Positions 37,418-45,434 of a stretch of 64,000 nucleotides of DNA are shown in pieces. This DNA is from Sinorhizobium garamanticum (GTDB lineage Bacteria; Pseudomonadota; Alphaproteobacteria; Rhizobiales; Rhizobiaceae), in assembly GCF_029892065.1 (NCBI RefSeq), contig NZ_CP120374.1:186001-250000 (forward strand), given 5' to 3'. The position numbers and the translations under genes are program-made. The notes below the pieces were generated by a model. It saw only the letters and a program-made list of their open reading frames with translations. It made no database searches and had not been told where the DNA came from. Each line of letters starts with the position of its first letter. Position 1 is the stretch's first letter.

Positions 37418-37887
37418 CCACAATGCGCGCAACACCGATGAGTTTTTCCAGAACGATCTACAGGCTTCACGGCACTGTCGTGGAGTGGGCGACCGCCCTG
37501 CCGCTATCGATCGTGCAATTGGCCTCCCGCGTCGCCGTCGCGGAGGTTTTCTGGCAGTCCGCCCAGACAAAGCTCGCCTCCTGGCCGGTCACGCTCCAGC
37601 TGTTCGCCTTCGAATACCGCTTGCCGTTGCTCGATCCCGGACTGGCCGCCCTCATGGCGACGGCGGCGGAACTCAGTGGCGCGGCAATGCTTGGCTTGGG
37701 CCTGCTCGCGCGGCTCGCCTCACTGATGCTGCTCGGCGTCGTCGCCACCATCCAGATCTTCGTCTACCCGGATCATTGGGCCGAGCATCTGATGTGGACG
37801 AGCCTGCTCCTGCTCATCCTCTCGCGGGGCGCCGGAGTGCTTTCCGTCGATCATCTGGTCGCCCGACGTATCCGTGCCGGAGGCTGA
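37414..37887 (+). CDS. DoxX-family membrane protein
   Basis: The 157-residue inner-membrane protein has four predicted spans and DoxX features (RVAVAEVFWQSAQTKLASWP, ATAAELSGAAMLGLGLLARL). DoxX proteins regularly end bufferin/DUF2282-DUF692-DUF2063 operons and may supply electrons or quinone contact for the iron enzyme; this role is inferred. The start overlaps bufC by 4 nt. The next gene, an NDH-2-like flavoprotein, begins almost immediately. Confidence 0.87.
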   Translation: MTTMRATPMSFSRTIYRLHGTVVEWATALPLSIVQLASRVAVAEVFWQSAQTKLASWPVTLQLFAFEYRLPLLDPGLAALMATAAELSGAAMLGLGLLARLASLMLLGVVATIQIFVYPDHWAEHLMWTSLLLLILSRGAGVLSVDHLVARRIRAGG

Positions 37888-37890
37888 GTG

Positions 37891-39207
37891 ATGTCAGTGA
37901 CCCCTGTTCAGAGCGCCTCCGTGCCGGGCGAGATCGCGACCGGCACGGACCAGGCAAAGCACCGGCCGCGCGTGCTCATTCTCGGTGCGGGCTTCGGCGG
38001 CCTGAACGCGGCGATGGCGCTTCGCCGCGCGCCGGTCGAAGTCACCGTCATCGACCGGCGAAACTATCACCTATTCCAGCCTCTACTTTACCAGGTAGCG
38101 ACCGCGGGGCTCTCGCCGGCGCAGATTGCCATGCCGATCCGCCGCATTCTTTCGAGGCAGTCGAATGCCACGGTCCTGATGGACAAGGTCGAGGCGGTCG
38201 ATACCGCCGCGCGATGCGTCGTCACCAGCAGCCGGCGTATCCCGTATGACTACCTGATCGTCGCGACCGGCGCCCGCCATACTTATTTCGGTAATGACAG
38301 CTGGGTGGACCACGCCCCGGGCCTGAAGACAATCACGGATGCGACGGCGATCCGCGCGCGCATCCTCTCCGCCTTCGAACGGGCGGAGGTGACCGATGAC
38401 CCCCGTTTGCGTCAGAAACTGTTGACCTTCGTTGTCGTCGGCGGCGGACCGACCGGTGTCGAACTTGCCGGCGCGATCGCTGAGCTCGCCCGAAGGACGA
38501 TCGTTCACGATTTCCGGCGCATCGATTCTTCCTCCGCCCGGGTCGTGCTCGTCGAGGCGGGTGAGCGGATACTGCCGGCGATGCCGCCCTGCCTTTCGAG
38601 AAAGGCCCAGAGACAACTCGAAAGGCTTGGCGTCGAGGTGGTGCTCGGCAACGCCGTCGCCGGCTGTGACGACAGCGGCGTGCGGCTGGCCGACGGAGCT
38701 GAAATCGGCTCCGCCTGTATTCTCTGGGCCGCAGGCGTCATGGCCTCGCGCGCCGCCAAGTGGATCGCCGCGCCGGCCGATCGCGCCGGCCGGGTCATCG
38801 TCGACGAGCGCCTCAATCCGCCGGGGCACGGCGAAATATTCGTCATCGGCGACACCGCGTCAGTGACTGGTGCGGACGGACGTCCTGTTCCGGGGGTGGC
38901 GCCAGCGGCCAAGCAGATGGGTCGCTACGCGGCGCGGGCCATTCTCGACGAAATGGCAGGTCGGCAATCGGCGCCATTCAATTACAGTGACTACGGCAAT
39001 CTCGCGACCATCGGCCGCAAGGCAGCCGTCGCCGATTTCGGCAGAGCCAGGCTCTCTGGCTTTCCCGCATGGCTCGTCTGGAACTTCGCCCATCTCTGGT
39101 TCCTCGTCGGCTTCCGCAACCGCCTCGTGGTGTTTCTCGACTGGGCGGTCGCCTATCTCCGCAACGATCGCGCCGCGCGACTGATCACCGGCCACCATGA
39201 GGCCTAG
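37891..39207 (+). CDS. NADH dehydrogenase-2-like FAD flavoprotein
   Basis: The 438-residue protein contains two dinucleotide folds: VLILGAGFGGLNAAMALRR (FAD) and FVVVGGGPTGVELAGAIAEL (NADH). NYHLFQPLLYQVATAGLSP is typical of type II NADH dehydrogenases. EIFVIGDTASVTG and APAAKQMGRYAARAI follow. A C-terminal amphipathic stretch (FPAWLVWNFAHLWFLVGF) would anchor it to the membrane. It could reduce quinone and so pair with DoxX. I choose ATG 37891, 7 nt after GGAGG; the GTG at 37888 is too close. The following cyclase begins 2 nt after its stop. Confidence 0.88.
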   Translation: MSVTPVQSASVPGEIATGTDQAKHRPRVLILGAGFGGLNAAMALRRAPVEVTVIDRRNYHLFQPLLYQVATAGLSPAQIAMPIRRILSRQSNATVLMDKVEAVDTAARCVVTSSRRIPYDYLIVATGARHTYFGNDSWVDHAPGLKTITDATAIRARILSAFERAEVTDDPRLRQKLLTFVVVGGGPTGVELAGAIAELARRTIVHDFRRIDSSSARVVLVEAGERILPAMPPCLSRKAQRQLERLGVEVVLGNAVAGCDDSGVRLADGAEIGSACILWAAGVMASRAAKWIAAPADRAGRVIVDERLNPPGHGEIFVIGDTASVTGADGRPVPGVAPAAKQMGRYAARAILDEMAGRQSAPFNYSDYGNLATIGRKAAVADFGRARLSGFPAWLVWNFAHLWFLVGFRNRLVVFLDWAVAYLRNDRAARLITGHHEA

Positions 39208-39209
39208 CG

Positions 39210-41132
39210 ATGTATCGCCCGAAGCTCGCCCAGGTCGTCGTCGTTCTCGTCATGCTAGCGGTGCTCTCCACCGCCGCGCTGATCCATGTCATCTGGCAGC
39301 GGGCAGCCGGCGAGAGCATCGAGGAGATCGTCGCGAGCCTCGATGCCCAGACGGCGGGATCGGTCAGGAATGACCTGTCCCGGACGCTGGCGCTCGTGTC
39401 GAGCACCGCTGAAATTGTCCGCTCCATCTTCTTCCAGGGTGCAATCAGCTCCAATGACGAGGTCAAGCGCGAGTTCCTGTTCCTGTCGCTGCTGCGCGAG
39501 CAGCCTGCCATCGCCTGGATCGGCTTCGGCTTTCCGGATGGGCGCTTTTTCGGATCGCACGCGACCGCCGACGGCCGGATCGAAATGGTGGAAATCGGCG
39601 CTGCGGGAGCCGGCGAACTCCGTCCGCTGCGGCGCGATCTTTACCGACCGATCCCGGGCGACATCTTTTTCGAGGAGCGGATTAAGGCGGAGAGCGCCTA
39701 TGTGGCGCTCGGCGCCCCCTGGTATCGCTTGGCTAAGGAAAGCGGTGAGCCCGTCTGGACCGTCACGAACGTGCTGCCGAACGGATTCGAGCCCGCCATC
39801 GTGCTGTCTAAGCGCGTAGAGACCTTCGGGAAGTTTACCGGCGTGGTAATGGTGGCCGTCAGTCTCCGGCGCTTGTCCGAGGCACTGCAGGCGCTCAACA
39901 TCCCAGCCTTGAGCAAAGCCTTCGTTCTTGACGAGCGGGGGCGTGTCCTTGCGACATCGCAACCCTCCGATGGCGTGATGGCTGCACATTTTTCCGACTT
40001 TCCGGCGGCCGATGCCGTGGCGTCGGCCGCCGCCGAGGCTGTCTCGGCCAATAAGGTCGATGCCTTCCGCGTGGTAGTGCCAAACGCCTCGCTCGGGCCC
40101 GTCTTCGTGTCGTCGTCGCGCCTGCCGTTCGAGAACTGGCGCCTTGTCACCGCCACGCCACGCTCGACCTTCGCAAGCGGTATCGACAAGAATATCCGGC
40201 GCATAGCCCTGGTCGTGCTCGCCATGGCGGCGCTTGCTGCAGCGACTGCGGTCGGCTTTGCAAATTTTCTCTTCGCCCGGCCGCTCGCCCGGCTGGCAGC
40301 GCAATTGCGTGCGGTCGAGCGCTTCTCGCTGGAGAGCGTCCGCCATCACCCAACCTTCCTCGCCGAGCTCAACGATTTCTCCCAGGCATTGAAGCGGATG
40401 GCGGTCGGGCTTTCAGCCTTCGCCCGCTATATGCCGCTCGACGTCGTGCGACCGCTGGTCGAAGGCAGCATCGAGCCGAAGCCCGGTGGCGCGCTCTGCG
40501 AAGTGACGGTCATGTTCGCCGACCTGCCCGGTTTCACGGAGCTGACAGAGAGGCTCGGACCCGGCGTCGAGCCGCATCTGACGCGCTTCCTGACTATTGC
40601 GGTCGCCGCTGTCCATGCGGAGGGCGGCACGGTCGACAAGTTCATCGGGGATGCCGTCATGGCGATCTGGAACGCGCCCGGCAGGCAGGCGGATCATGCC
40701 GCCCGCGCCTGCCGCGCGGCTGTCGCCATCCGGACGGCAATGCATGACGAGCCGCCGATCGCGGCCGGCGAGAACGCGGTTCGCGTGCGGATCGGCATCA
40801 ACAGCGGCACGGCGCTGATCGGCAATATCGGTTCCGCCGAGCGGTTGAGCTACACCGCCATCGGCGACACGGTCAATGTCGCGAGCCGGTTGGTGAATGT
40901 GGCCAAGGAGCGCGGCGTCGAAATCGTGCTCAGCGACGCGACCATGCGCGAGCTCGGGGCAGAGCCGATAACGAGACCGCTCGGGCTTGCGACGGTCCGC
41001 GGCAAGGCCAGGCCCGTTGGCGTTCATACGATTGACCAGGCAAAAGTTCGGTCCGCGGGAGGAAGCGATGGAAATGGCGATAACGACGGTGGCGATGCTC
41101 GCTTGGATGCAGCTCAAGCACTTCGTCGTTGA
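39210..41132 (+). CDS. Membrane class III adenylate/guanylate cyclase with dCache-like sensor
   Basis: The 640-residue receptor has a membrane helix at about 7-29, an extracytoplasmic sensor to about 328 (dCache-like, with AIAWIGFGFPDGRFFGS and ESAYVALGAPWY), a second helix at about 331-355 and a linker. The class III catalytic domain starts near residue 430. Metal Asp438 (MFADLPGFTEL) and Asp481 (DKFIGDAVMAIWNAP) are present, with YTAIGDTVNVASRL near the active site. The product is probably cAMP. It is joined to the bufferin-DoxX-NDH-2 operon, suggesting a signal from the periplasm. The tail overlaps the DUF3307 gene by 65 nt. Confidence 0.87.
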   Translation: MYRPKLAQVVVVLVMLAVLSTAALIHVIWQRAAGESIEEIVASLDAQTAGSVRNDLSRTLALVSSTAEIVRSIFFQGAISSNDEVKREFLFLSLLREQPAIAWIGFGFPDGRFFGSHATADGRIEMVEIGAAGAGELRPLRRDLYRPIPGDIFFEERIKAESAYVALGAPWYRLAKESGEPVWTVTNVLPNGFEPAIVLSKRVETFGKFTGVVMVAVSLRRLSEALQALNIPALSKAFVLDERGRVLATSQPSDGVMAAHFSDFPAADAVASAAAEAVSANKVDAFRVVVPNASLGPVFVSSSRLPFENWRLVTATPRSTFASGIDKNIRRIALVVLAMAALAAATAVGFANFLFARPLARLAAQLRAVERFSLESVRHHPTFLAELNDFSQALKRMAVGLSAFARYMPLDVVRPLVEGSIEPKPGGALCEVTVMFADLPGFTELTERLGPGVEPHLTRFLTIAVAAVHAEGGTVDKFIGDAVMAIWNAPGRQADHAARACRAAVAIRTAMHDEPPIAAGENAVRVRIGINSGTALIGNIGSAERLSYTAIGDTVNVASRLVNVAKERGVEIVLSDATMRELGAEPITRPLGLATVRGKARPVGVHTIDQAKVRSAGGSDGNGDNDGGDARLDAAQALRR

Positions 41133-41445
41133 CTATGTGCTGCAGCCCGCCTGGATCCTCCGTGGCAAGGGGAATTTCCGCCTGATCGGCGGCTATGTCC
41201 ACGCAGGCGGGCACGCGCTCGGAACCGTGCCGGCACTGATGCTCGCCGGAGTCGGGTTGATGCGCGTCGCCATTCTCGTGCTCGCCGAATTCCTCGTTCA
41301 CTATCTCATCGACTATGGCAAGGCACTGCTGTCGCGGCATAGCCGCGCCGATGCGACAACCCGCGCCTATTGGGCGATGCACGGAGCCGATCAATTGATG
41401 CACCAGCTCACCTATGCGGTGCTGATCCTAGCCGCGCTGGCGTAA
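41068..41445 (+). CDS. DUF3307 membrane protein
   Basis: The 125-residue protein starts at ATG 41068 behind GGGAGGAAGCG, inside the end of the cyclase gene in another frame. It has several hydrophobic spans and the DUF3307 motif LKHFVVDYVLQPAWIL, then VHAGGHALGTVP and FLVHYLIDYGKALLSR, with conserved His/Asp residues in the membrane. Function unknown. The 65-nt overlap implies translational coupling to the cyclase. Confidence 0.82.
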   Translation: MEMAITTVAMLAWMQLKHFVVDYVLQPAWILRGKGNFRLIGGYVHAGGHALGTVPALMLAGVGLMRVAILVLAEFLVHYLIDYGKALLSRHSRADATTRAYWAMHGADQLMHQLTYAVLILAALA

Positions 41446-41539
41446 GTGCTTTCGTTCTTGAACATTCGACCCGCGGTGGCAATGATGTCGGGTTTGTCAG
41501 CAAGGGTTGTAAGGCTACGAGACTGTCTGGCCAATTTTT

Positions 41540-41571
41540 ACCGACGGCGCCTCGCGACGGCGCCCGTCGGT
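41540..41571. terminator. Hairpin between convergent DUF3307 and OYE genes
   Basis: The arms ACCGACGGCGCC and GGCGCCCGTCGGT flank a short loop, with TTTTT just before it on plus. It sits between genes that converge. The geometry fits a termination or end-protecting hairpin, but a U-tract follows on neither strand in the usual place. Confidence 0.4.
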
Positions 41572-41578
41572 CCAACTC

Positions 41579-42691
41579 TTAAAGGGCGAGTTCGCTGTCC
41601 TTGATATCGCTGATCGGTGCAAGTATGGGCAGTTCGAACGGGCGCAAGTCGCTGCGTTCGGCGGTGAGGCGCGGCCAGTCGGGATTGACAAGCGCGCCGC
41701 GGCCGAGCGCGATCATGTCCGCTCCCGCTCCCATCACCTGCTCAGCGCGCGCAAGATCGTGCAGGCTGCCATTGGCGATGAGGAAGAGACGCGGCGCATG
41801 ACGGCGGGCAAGCGATACGAGAGAGATGTCGCCACCTTTGAAAGCCGGCTGCCAGGCTTCGAACTCCGTCACATGAACGAAATCAGCCGGGCTCTCAGCC
41901 AGTGCCTCGAACACTCTCGCCGCGCCCTGTTCGCGCTCCGCCCATTTGTGCCGGAAGTCGTTGACCTTCCCCTGGGAGAGGCGCAGGCCGAGCGGCACGG
42001 ATGGGCCGATCGCCGCGCGCACGGCCTTGAGCACTTCCAGCGATAGGCCAAGGCGAGTGACGATGTCGCCGCCCCAACGGTCTTCGCGTTGATTGGTATA
42101 GTCGGTGAAGAACTGGTCGAGCAGATAGCCGTTGGCGCCGTGGATCTCGATGCCATCGAAACCGGCGGCCTCGATCGCCAGGCGCGCTGCGCTGGCGAAG
42201 CCCTCGATCGCCTCGGCGATCTCGGCCTCGCTGATCTCGCGCGGCATGGCATAGGGACCGTCGCCATGGTAGCCGGTCATCTGGCCGCCTTTCGGGCGGA
42301 TGGCCGAGGGACCTACTGTATCGGGACGGTAAGGATTGCCTTGCGCCAGCGCGCCGCCATGCATGAGCTGCGCGAAGGTCCTGCCGCCGGCTGCATGGAC
42401 CGCATCGACGACGTGGTGCCAGGCGTCCGCCTGTTCCCGGTCAGTCAAGCCGGGTTGGCCGAAATAGGCCTGGGCGTAGGCCTTGTCGGTGTATATGCCT
42501 TCGGTCGTCACCAGACTGAAGCCGCCGCGCGCGAAGCGCTCGTAGTAGCGCACCATGCGTTCACCCGGCACACCAGCGGACGAGGCGCTGATGCGTGTCA
42601 TCGGTGCCACCGACATACGGTTGGCGAAATCCAGCCCCTTGAGGCTGGTACCGGTGAAAACCGGTGAGGGGATCATCGCCGGTGCGTTCAT
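41579..42691 (-). CDS. Old Yellow Enzyme-family NADH:flavin oxidoreductase
   Basis: The FMN TIM-barrel enzyme reduces activated alkenes. The 370-residue protein begins at ATG 42691 (MNAPAMIPSPVFTG), 1 nt after the RidA stop. It has NRMSVAPMTRIS, LMHGGALA, FDGIEIHGANGYLLDQFFTD with active His-x-x-Asn, NQREDRWGGD, and the FMN phosphate site MIALGRGALVNPDWP. An upstream in-frame ATG at 42709 would overlap the RidA gene. Operon partners are two RidA paralogues. Confidence 0.9.
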   Translation of the reverse strand: MNAPAMIPSPVFTGTSLKGLDFANRMSVAPMTRISASSAGVPGERMVRYYERFARGGFSLVTTEGIYTDKAYAQAYFGQPGLTDREQADAWHHVVDAVHAAGGRTFAQLMHGGALAQGNPYRPDTVGPSAIRPKGGQMTGYHGDGPYAMPREISEAEIAEAIEGFASAARLAIEAAGFDGIEIHGANGYLLDQFFTDYTNQREDRWGGDIVTRLGLSLEVLKAVRAAIGPSVPLGLRLSQGKVNDFRHKWAEREQGAARVFEALAESPADFVHVTEFEAWQPAFKGGDISLVSLARRHAPRLFLIANGSLHDLARAEQVMGAGADMIALGRGALVNPDWPRLTAERSDLRPFELPILAPISDIKDSELAL

Positions 42692-42692
42692 G

Positions 42693-43082
42693 TCAGCGGT
42701 CCCCATCAAGCGCGATCGCTTCGATCTCGATCAGCGCCTCAGGTGAATAGAGAGAGGAGACCTCGATCATGCTTTCGGCTGGGTAGGGGGCGGAAAACCA
42801 CCTGCGACGGAGTTCTACGAGCTTCCCTGAGTCTCCCATGGAGCGCAGGAAGATTGTGGTCTTAACGACCCTGTCGAGCCCGGAGCCGGCTGCTTTCAGG
42901 GCGCGGTCGAGATTGCGGAAGGCCTGTTCGGCCTGGCGGTCGAAGCCGCCGGCTGCGATTTCGCCGTCGTCGCCGATAGCCGCCTGGCCCGAAATGAAGA
43001 CAAAGCCGTTGGCCTTGATCGCCTGCGACAGCAGGAAAGGCGCATAGGGATCGGGCTCGGTGACGACCTGTTCGAGAGGCAT
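42693..43082 (-). CDS. RidA/YjgF-family protein, copy A
   Basis: RidA proteins hydrolyse reactive enamines and imines. The 129-residue protein has FISGQAAIGDDGEI, FRNLDRALKAAGSGLD and a C-terminus IEVSSLYSPEALIEIEAIAL. The position normally holding the catalytic Arg (xRxxVEV) is Ala/Glu-rich here, so it may be a RidA subgroup with other activity. ATG 43082 follows AAAGGACATCCC. By eye it differs from copy B at about 19 of 129 positions, pointing to a fairly recent tandem duplication. Confidence 0.85.
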   Translation of the reverse strand: MPLEQVVTEPDPYAPFLLSQAIKANGFVFISGQAAIGDDGEIAAGGFDRQAEQAFRNLDRALKAAGSGLDRVVKTTIFLRSMGDSGKLVELRRRWFSAPYPAESMIEVSSLYSPEALIEIEAIALDGDR

Positions 43083-43131
43083 GGGATGTCCTTTCAAGAC
43101 TGGAGAGGGAGTGATTTCACGCGCGTCCACG
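43083..43131 (-). pseudogene. Relic of the OYE gene start between the RidA copies
   Basis: Right after the copy B stop, CGCTGACGTGGACGC repeats the RidA-OYE junction CGCTGACATGAACGC found after copy A. It reads on as VDAREITPSPVLKG, against the real OYE start MNAPAMIPSPVFTG. So the duplicated unit included RidA plus the first roughly 14 codons of the oxidoreductase gene. The relic now supplies the ribosome site (AAAGGA) for copy A. Confidence 0.75.
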
Positions 43132-43521
43132 TCAGCGGTCCTTGTCGAGCGCGATCGCCTCGATCTCTATCAGTGCCTCAGGTGAATAGAGCGAGGAGAC
43201 CTCGATGATGCTGTCGGCCGGGTAGGGCGCGGAGAACCACTTGCGGCGCAGTTCGACGACCTTTGAGAAGTTCTCCATCGAGCGCAGGAAGATCGTAACC
43301 TTGACGATCTTGTCGAGCCCGGAACCGGCGGCCTTGAGCGCGCGGTCGAGGTTGCGGAAGGCCTGTTCGGCCTGGCGGTCGAAGCCGCCGCCTACGATTT
43401 CGCCGTCGTCGCCGATAGCCGCCTGGCCCGAAACGAAGACCAAGCCGTTGGCCCTGATCGCCTGCGAGAGCAGAAAGGGCGCATAGGGATCCGGGTTCGT
43501 GACGACCTGTTCGAGAAACAT
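43132..43521 (-). CDS. RidA/YjgF-family protein, copy B
   Basis: This is the first gene of the leftward RidA-RidA-OYE operon. The 129-residue protein is a close paralogue of copy A, sharing DPYAPFLLSQAI, SGQAAIGDDGEI, FRNLDRALKAAGSGLD and WFSAPYPA. It differs mainly around residues 83-88 (MENFSKVV against MGDSGKLV). The start has AAAGGACGCCCCC. The LysR gene at 43664 reads away from it and is the likely regulator. Confidence 0.87.
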   Translation of the reverse strand: MFLEQVVTNPDPYAPFLLSQAIRANGLVFVSGQAAIGDDGEIVGGGFDRQAEQAFRNLDRALKAAGSGLDKIVKVTIFLRSMENFSKVVELRRKWFSAPYPADSIIEVSSLYSPEALIEIEAIALDKDR

Positions 43522-43663
43522 GGGGGCGTCCTTTCATGCTTGAGATTTTCTCAGCTCGGCACCGTTGCCTTGCTTGTGGAAGACAATATGCTGAGGCAGT
43601 CACGCGCTGACAAAGGACCATTTCTCAGCCAATAGATGATCTGAATTCATGTATGGGGGAATA

Positions 43664-44572
43664 ATGAGGAAGTTGCCGCCGCTGGGCGCTCTGCGGGTTT
43701 TCGAAGCGGCTGCCCGGCGGCTGAGCTTCAAGCATGCCGCGGAGGAACTGAACGTTTCGGCGACCGCCGTCAGCCATCAGATCCGCCAGTTGGAGGAGAT
43801 GCTGAACGTCAAGCTCTTCGAGCGCGGAACGCGACAGGTGCATCTGACCGCCGCGGGAAAGGCGCTGTTTCCAGTGCTGCGCGACGGCTTGGACCGCTTC
43901 GAACAGGCGATCGCAGACGTGCGTCGCCAGCAGGCAAGCAAGGTGGCGCGGCTCACTTCCACCGTCGCCTTTGTCGCCAAGCGCCTAGCGCCGCTCACGG
44001 GTTCGTTTCGCGAGGCATATCCGGATTGGACGTTGCGTCTCGATGCCTCCAACCGGACCGTCGATCTGGAGGCAGATGCGGACGCCGCTATCCGTCTCGG
44101 TGGCGGGAACTATCCAGGCCTTGTTACAGAGACGCTGTTTGAGGATCGCTTCGCGCCGGTCTGCGCGCCGCGCCTAGCTCCGACGAGCGCTGTCGATCTT
44201 CGGCATGCGACGCTCATTCATTTCGATTGGGGGGCCGCAAGGCGCGACGATCCGCGGGCGCCGGTCTGGCGGCAATGGCTGGCGCGGGCCGGCGTCGAAA
44301 ACGTCGACGCGAGCGCTGGCATTTCCTTCACCGACGAGATCCATGCGGTCCAGGCCGTGGTGGCCGGGCAGGGGATTGGGCTGCTGAGCCTCACACTGGT
44401 GGCGGAAGAGCTCGCCTCTGGCATCCTCGTCCAACCATTTTTGCTGTCGCTCGAAGCCGACCGCTACGATCTCGTCTACAGCCCGCGCATGGCCGACCGA
44501 CCGGCGACGCGTGTGTTGCGCGACTGGGTGATGGCGCAATTTGGCGGCAGCGACTGCCGGCTCGTGTCGTGA
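43664..44572 (+). CDS. GcvA-type LysR transcriptional regulator
   Basis: The 302-residue regulator has the HTH PPLGALRVFEAAARRLSFKH...VSATAVSHQIRQLE. The effector domain has AAIRLGGGNYPGLVTETLFED and the C-terminal GQGIGLLSLTLVAEEL, features of GcvA/AmpR-like regulators. I prefer ATG 43664 behind GGGGGA over ATG 43649. It is divergent from the RidA-OYE operon with 142 nt between, so it likely senses the amine or enamine substrate and controls that operon. Confidence 0.87.
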   Translation: MRKLPPLGALRVFEAAARRLSFKHAAEELNVSATAVSHQIRQLEEMLNVKLFERGTRQVHLTAAGKALFPVLRDGLDRFEQAIADVRRQQASKVARLTSTVAFVAKRLAPLTGSFREAYPDWTLRLDASNRTVDLEADADAAIRLGGGNYPGLVTETLFEDRFAPVCAPRLAPTSAVDLRHATLIHFDWGAARRDDPRAPVWRQWLARAGVENVDASAGISFTDEIHAVQAVVAGQGIGLLSLTLVAEELASGILVQPFLLSLEADRYDLVYSPRMADRPATRVLRDWVMAQFGGSDCRLVS

Positions 44573-44777
44573 CGCCTTGGCACCGCGCCGGCCGCCTCGA
44601 TCATTTCATGGAAATGGCGCTAAGACGGCGACAGCAGTTTTATCTCCTTCGAGAGGAGAGCCGCCCTGCGAAGAACCCGACGTTCGACGAGGTCAGCATT
44701 CGCATCGCCTCACCGGTACCTTTCCAAGCCGCCGTGGAGAGTTACATAAGTGCAATCGTCCTGATCTTGGCCGCCCA

Positions 44778-45434
44778 ATGGTGATCGCTGTCCGCAATCT
44801 TAGGAAATCCTTCGAGACTGCCGAAGGGCGGCTTGAGGTGTTGAGAGGGATCAACCTCGATCTCGGCGCGGGTGACAGCGTTGCCCTCACAGGGGAATCT
44901 GGCAGCGGAAAGAGCACACTCCTGCATCTCGTAGCCGGCCTCGACCGCCCGGACTCAGGCGAGATCGTGATCGGGGGCCGAGACATTTCCAAGCTGAACG
45001 ACCGGGACCGCGCCGCCTATAGGCGGACAGAAGTCGGCCTCGTGTTTCAGCAGTTCAACCTTATCCCGTCACTGGACGTGGCCGCGAATGTCGCTTTTCA
45101 CGCCAAGCTTGCGGGACGCCACGATCCAGCGTGGGAAAATGAACTCGTGGAGCACCTCGGAATCGGGGCATTGCTGACCAGATTTCCAGAGCAGCTTTCC
45201 ACCGGTCAGCAGCAGCGCGTGGCGATCGGACGAACACTTGCCGCACGTCCCGGCTTGGTTATGGCGGACGAACCCACCGGAAATCTGGACGAGGCCAACG
45301 GAGACGCCGTCCTGGAACTGATGCTTTCGCTTTCGAAGGGAACCGGATCGACGCTGCTCCTGGTGACACACTCGCAAAGACTGGCGGATAGGCTCGATCG
45401 GCAGGTGCATTTGCGATCTGGGAAGCTCGAATGA
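44778..45434 (+). CDS. ABC transporter ATPase (LolD/AttE-like)
   Basis: The 218-residue ATPase has Walker A GESGSGKST, Q-loop VFQQFNLIPSL, signature LSTGQQQR, Walker B LVMADEPTGNLDE and H-loop THSQRLADR. It belongs to the MacB/LolD/FtsE group that drives FtsX-type permeases and usually does mechanical work, not transport. The start at ATG 44778 has a weak ribosome site. Its stop overlaps the permease start (ATGA). Confidence 0.87.
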   Translation: MVIAVRNLRKSFETAEGRLEVLRGINLDLGAGDSVALTGESGSGKSTLLHLVAGLDRPDSGEIVIGGRDISKLNDRDRAAYRRTEVGLVFQQFNLIPSLDVAANVAFHAKLAGRHDPAWENELVEHLGIGALLTRFPEQLSTGQQQRVAIGRTLAARPGLVMADEPTGNLDEANGDAVLELMLSLSKGTGSTLLLVTHSQRLADRLDRQVHLRSGKLE

